This document shows positions 61,648-64,000 of a stretch of DNA of 64,000 bases, one piece after another. The notes below the pieces were generated by a model. The model made no database searches. It was not told the origin of the DNA and saw only the letters and a list, made by a program, of their open reading frames with translations. The DNA lies in NCBI RefSeq assembly GCF_003815675.1, contig NZ_CP033918.1, forward strand, positions 2,976,001 through 3,040,000, in the 5' to 3' direction. Both the position numbers and the translations under genes were made by a program. This DNA comes from Chryseobacterium sp. G0186. GTDB taxonomy: Bacteria > Bacteroidota > Bacteroidia > Flavobacteriales > Weeksellaceae. The stretch's first letter is position 1, and every line of letters starts with the position of its first letter.

Positions 61648-62265
61648 TTGAAAAAACCAAGCTTTGAAAATATTGCCAATATATTTCTGAAAAACTTTTT
61701 TCAGGGGTTGGTTATTATTGGACCTATTGGGCTTACCATTTTTGTGATCTGGTATATTGTGAGTGCCATCGACAACCTTATTCCGTCGCTTGCCAAGCAA
61801 ATTCCGGGACTTGTTTTTGTTTCAATTATACTGCTTACTGCTATTTTAGGATACCTGGGGAATAAGTTTGTGGTTGGAAAATTCTTTTTCGATACCATGG
61901 ATAGCTTATTGGAAAAAACGCCAGGTGTAAAACACATTTATACCCCCACCAAAGACGTAATGTCATCATTTGTGGGCGACAAGAAAAAATTCAACGATCC
62001 TGTATGGGTAAAGACCAACGAAAATCCGGAGATCTGGAGAATTGGTTTTTTAACTCAAAAAGAAATGTCGGACGTTGACAAGCATAATTACGTTGCGGTA
62101 TACCTACCCCATTCCTATGCAATTTCGGGCTGGGTAATTGTTACTGAAGAAAAAAACATCAAACCTGTAGTGGGAATGACAGCTGCTTCTGCAATGAAGT
62201 TTGCGGTAAGCGGCGGTGTAGCCGGATTCCATTCTGATGAAAATATATTTAAGGCTCCGGAGTAA
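61648..62265 (+). CDS. DUF502 membrane protein (TTG start)
   Basis: The frame opens with TTG (no nearby ATG) as LKKPSFENIANIFLKNFFQGL. Two membrane helices follow (VIIGPIGLTIFVIWYIVSAI and VFVSIILLTAILGYLG), with the family features GVKHIYTPTKDV and FLTQKEM...VAVYLPHSYAISGWVIVT. A short soluble domain ends the protein. DUF502 proteins are widespread inner-membrane proteins of unknown role, homologous to plant LIKE-COV proteins. Co-transcribed with miaE, 24 bp upstream. Confidence 0.87.
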   Translation: MKKPSFENIANIFLKNFFQGLVIIGPIGLTIFVIWYIVSAIDNLIPSLAKQIPGLVFVSIILLTAILGYLGNKFVVGKFFFDTMDSLLEKTPGVKHIYTPTKDVMSSFVGDKKKFNDPVWVKTNENPEIWRIGFLTQKEMSDVDKHNYVAVYLPHSYAISGWVIVTEEKNIKPVVGMTAASAMKFAVSGGVAGFHSDENIFKAPE

Positions 62266-62294
62266 GAACTCTCCCTTATCTATACATTGATGAA

Positions 62295-62313
62295 TTTGAA
62301 AATTATTTTCAAA
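62295..62313. promoter_or_regulatory. 19-bp palindrome upstream of tnaA
   Basis: TTTGAAAAT-T-ATTTTCAAA is a perfect inverted repeat with 9-bp arms, ending 40 bp before the tnaA ATG. It may bind a regulator or overlap the promoter. No clear TAnnTTTG box is seen in this gap. Confidence 0.45.
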
Positions 62314-62352
62314 CAAATTTTCTTTACAAACAATTTAAAACATACTTAACCC

Positions 62353-63729
62353 ATGAAATTACCGTACGCGGAACCTTTCCGCATTAAAATGGTGGAAGAA
62401 ATCTATCAATCCACAAGAGAAGAAAGAGAGCAATGGCTTAAAGAAGCTAATTACAATCTTTTTAATTTAAAATCCTCCCATGTATATATTGACCTGCTAA
62501 CAGACTCCGGAACAGGAGCAATGTCTGACAGACAATGGGCTGCATTGATGACCGGTGATGAAAGCTATGCAGGATCACGTTCTTTTGACCAGTTACAAAA
62601 TACGGTTGAAAGAATTACAGGCTTCAAATATCTATTGCCTACTCACCAGGGAAGAGCCGCAGAAAATGTTCTTTTTTCTGTATTGGTAAAAGAGGGAGAC
62701 GTCGTTCCTGGTAACTCTCATTTTGATACTACAAAAGGACATATTGAATTCAGAAAGGCACACGCCATCGACTGTACAATAGACGAGGCATTTGACATCA
62801 ATGATCTTCACCCCTTCAAAGGAAATATTAACCTTGAAAAACTGGAAGAAGTTTATAAAAGCCATCCTAAGGAAAGTATTCCTTTCTGCCTGATCACTAT
62901 TACGTGTAACTCTTCAGGAGGACAGCCTGTTTCTTTGGAGAACATGAAAGCAGTAAGAGAACTTTCTGATAAATATGGAATTCCTGTATTCTTTGATTCG
63001 GCAAGGTTTGCTGAAAATGCTTACTTCATCAAAAAAAGAGAGCAAGGCCAGGAAAACAGAAGCATCAAAGAGATCTGTAAAGAAATCTTCTCTTATGGCG
63101 ACGGAATGACCATGAGCTCTAAAAAGGACGGATTGGTAAACATTGGTGGGTTTATCGCCCTAAACAATGAGGAAATCTTCAGAAAAGCAGCCAATTTTAC
63201 AATCATCTACGAAGGATTTATTACGTATGGTGGAATGGCCGGAAGAGATATGGCAGCATTGGCTGTAGGTCTTGATGAAGCTACAGAATTCGCTTACCTT
63301 GAAAGCAGAATTTCTCAGGTGGAATATCTTGGTAATAAATTAATTGAATATGGAATTCCTGTTCAGAAACCAATTGGAGGACACGCTGTTTTCATAGATT
63401 CATTAAATTTTCTTCCCAATGTTTCCCGTGAGGAGTACCCTGCACAGACATTAGGTCTCGAAATTTATAAGGAGGCAGGAATCAGAACCGTGGAAATCGG
63501 AACCTTACTGGCAGACAGAGATCCGGAAACAAGGCAGAACCGTTATCCTAAACTGGAACTTGTGCGTCTTGCAATTCCTCGAAGAACGTATACCAACAAC
63601 CATATGGATTATATTGCAGTTGCTATAAAAAATGTATATGAAAGACGTGAGGAAATAGCGAAAGGATATAAAATCACCTGGGAACCGGAGATATTAAGAC
63701 ACTTTACTGTTCAGCTTGAAAAAGCATAA
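62353..63729 (+). CDS. tnaA: Tryptophanase
   Basis: Tryptophanase splits L-tryptophan into indole, pyruvate and ammonia with PLP. The PLP lysine is Lys258 in MSSKKDGLVNIGG. Two segments separate it from tyrosine phenol-lyase: RTVEIGTLLADRDPETR lacks the TPL arginine that binds the phenol (TPL has SMERG), and LRHFT at the end has the His equivalent to E. coli His463. Length 458 aa. There is no TnaC-like leader and no tnaB permease next to it. Confidence 0.92.
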   Translation: MKLPYAEPFRIKMVEEIYQSTREEREQWLKEANYNLFNLKSSHVYIDLLTDSGTGAMSDRQWAALMTGDESYAGSRSFDQLQNTVERITGFKYLLPTHQGRAAENVLFSVLVKEGDVVPGNSHFDTTKGHIEFRKAHAIDCTIDEAFDINDLHPFKGNINLEKLEEVYKSHPKESIPFCLITITCNSSGGQPVSLENMKAVRELSDKYGIPVFFDSARFAENAYFIKKREQGQENRSIKEICKEIFSYGDGMTMSSKKDGLVNIGGFIALNNEEIFRKAANFTIIYEGFITYGGMAGRDMAALAVGLDEATEFAYLESRISQVEYLGNKLIEYGIPVQKPIGGHAVFIDSLNFLPNVSREEYPAQTLGLEIYKEAGIRTVEIGTLLADRDPETRQNRYPKLELVRLAIPRRTYTNNHMDYIAVAIKNVYERREEIAKGYKITWEPEILRHFTVQLEKA

Positions 63730-63739
63730 ACATACCATC

Positions 63740-63767
63740 AAACCGGAATTCATTTTCCGGTTTTTTT
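63740..63767 (+). terminator. Terminator of tnaA
   Basis: AAACCGGAA and TTCCGGTTT form a 9-bp stem, followed by T7. Confidence 0.85.
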
Positions 63768-63923
63768 ATGCAAAGCTATTCTAGCTATTGTTCATTTACT
63801 TACTGGAAAATAAAATATTTAAAAACTTTTCATTATAACTTTGTATTTTATATGGTTTCAATATAATGTTTTAAAAATTCAGAACTAAGTTTAATTATTT
63901 TTAAAATAATGACTGTTTTAATT

Positions 63924-63931
63924 TACTTTTG
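63924..63931 (+). promoter_or_regulatory. -7 box at the right edge
   Basis: TACTTTTG on the plus strand, about 40 bp before a TTG that opens LKKSIIPNM. It marks a transcription unit that continues outside the window. Confidence 0.4.
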
Positions 63932-63971
63932 TATCATAAAAAACAGACCGAAAAATAAATTAAGCACTAAC

Positions 63972-64000
63972 TTGAAAAAATCCATTATTCCGAACATGAA
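63972..64000 (+). CDS. Possible gene start, cut by the window edge
   Basis: TTG at 63972 opens LKKSIIPNM, which runs off the edge. Position after a TACTTTTG box is the only support. An ATG at 63996 in the same frame could be the start instead. No product can be named. Confidence 0.25.

Noticed and set aside
1..64000. CRISPR array, IS element, prophage or integrase
   Set aside because: No repeat-spacer series, transposase, integrase or phage structural gene was seen; the two tRNA-Asn copies have no inserted element next to them.

Overview
The window is a chromosomal segment from a Bacteroidota bacterium of class Flavobacteriia, most likely Chryseobacterium or a close Weeksellaceae relative. 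The DNA is AT-rich. Promoters carry the Bacteroidota -7 box TAnnTTTG, often with TTG about 19-23 bp upstream. Type IX secretion (T9SS) sorting domains, a PorD/DUF4835 protein, the bamD-rpoZ-coaBC-porD-recN block, DUF5686, a prolyl oligopeptidase like the one known from flavobacteria, and MKNLKKL-type bacteriocin-like precursors all point the same way. I see no IS element, prophage or CRISPR array; most of the window is core genome.

Layout. 1-1.2 kb: 5' part of rtcB, then a gene-poor stretch with palindromes, a Flavo-1-like structured element and a small promoter-to-terminator unit. 1.2-9.6 kb: a lipoprotein, M28 peptidase, methylmalonyl-CoA mutase large subunit, prolyl oligopeptidase, a secreted protein and RF1. 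9.7-13.7 kb: a SAM-I riboswitch, TonB-dependent receptor and APC permease, which look like one uptake operon. 13.7-18.9 kb: two T9SS cargo proteins (a GH13 glycosidase and a FISUMP-like protein) and a divergent AraC regulator. 18.9-23.5 kb: class I and class II fumarases back to back, and a DyP peroxidase. 23.6-29.8 kb: recN, porD, coaBC, rpoZ, bamD and a TetR regulator. 29.9-32.4 kb: overlapping tatD-tcdA-rnpA, then DUF4126. 32.4-40.3 kb: a Glu-rich TPR protein, lptE, a sigma-54 activator, envelope proteins, miaB and small TonB-C-like proteins. 40.3-46.7 kb: poxB, lysA behind a leader with a Lys-rich small ORF and a terminator, a DnaQ exonuclease and a HerA-like ATPase. 47-49.2 kb: a persulfide/sulfane-sulfur operon (MBL-rhodanese, rhodanese lipoprotein, thioredoxin). 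49.2-55.8 kb: omega-amidase, a small outer-membrane protein, rseP, two near-identical tRNA-Asn transcription units and a DUF5686 protein. 55.8-57.3 kb: two tandem bacteriocin-like precursor genes, one interrupted by an in-frame TGA, then rpmA-rplU. 57.4-64 kb: Zn-peptidase lipoprotein, acyltransferase, porin, miaE, DUF502, tryptophanase, and a promoter with a possible new gene at the right edge.

The signals most worth following are: (i) the lysA leader, with a 23-codon ORF containing six lysines and a terminator just before lysA, which suggests attenuation; (ii) the paired bacteriocin-like precursors, one with a likely TGG to TGA change; (iii) SAM-riboswitch control of an outer-membrane receptor plus inner-membrane permease, which predicts uptake of methionine or a methionine-related compound; (iv) the autonomous ~170-nt transcription unit at 1.03-1.2 kb. 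All functional names come from reading the sequence against remembered family motifs; no search was run.
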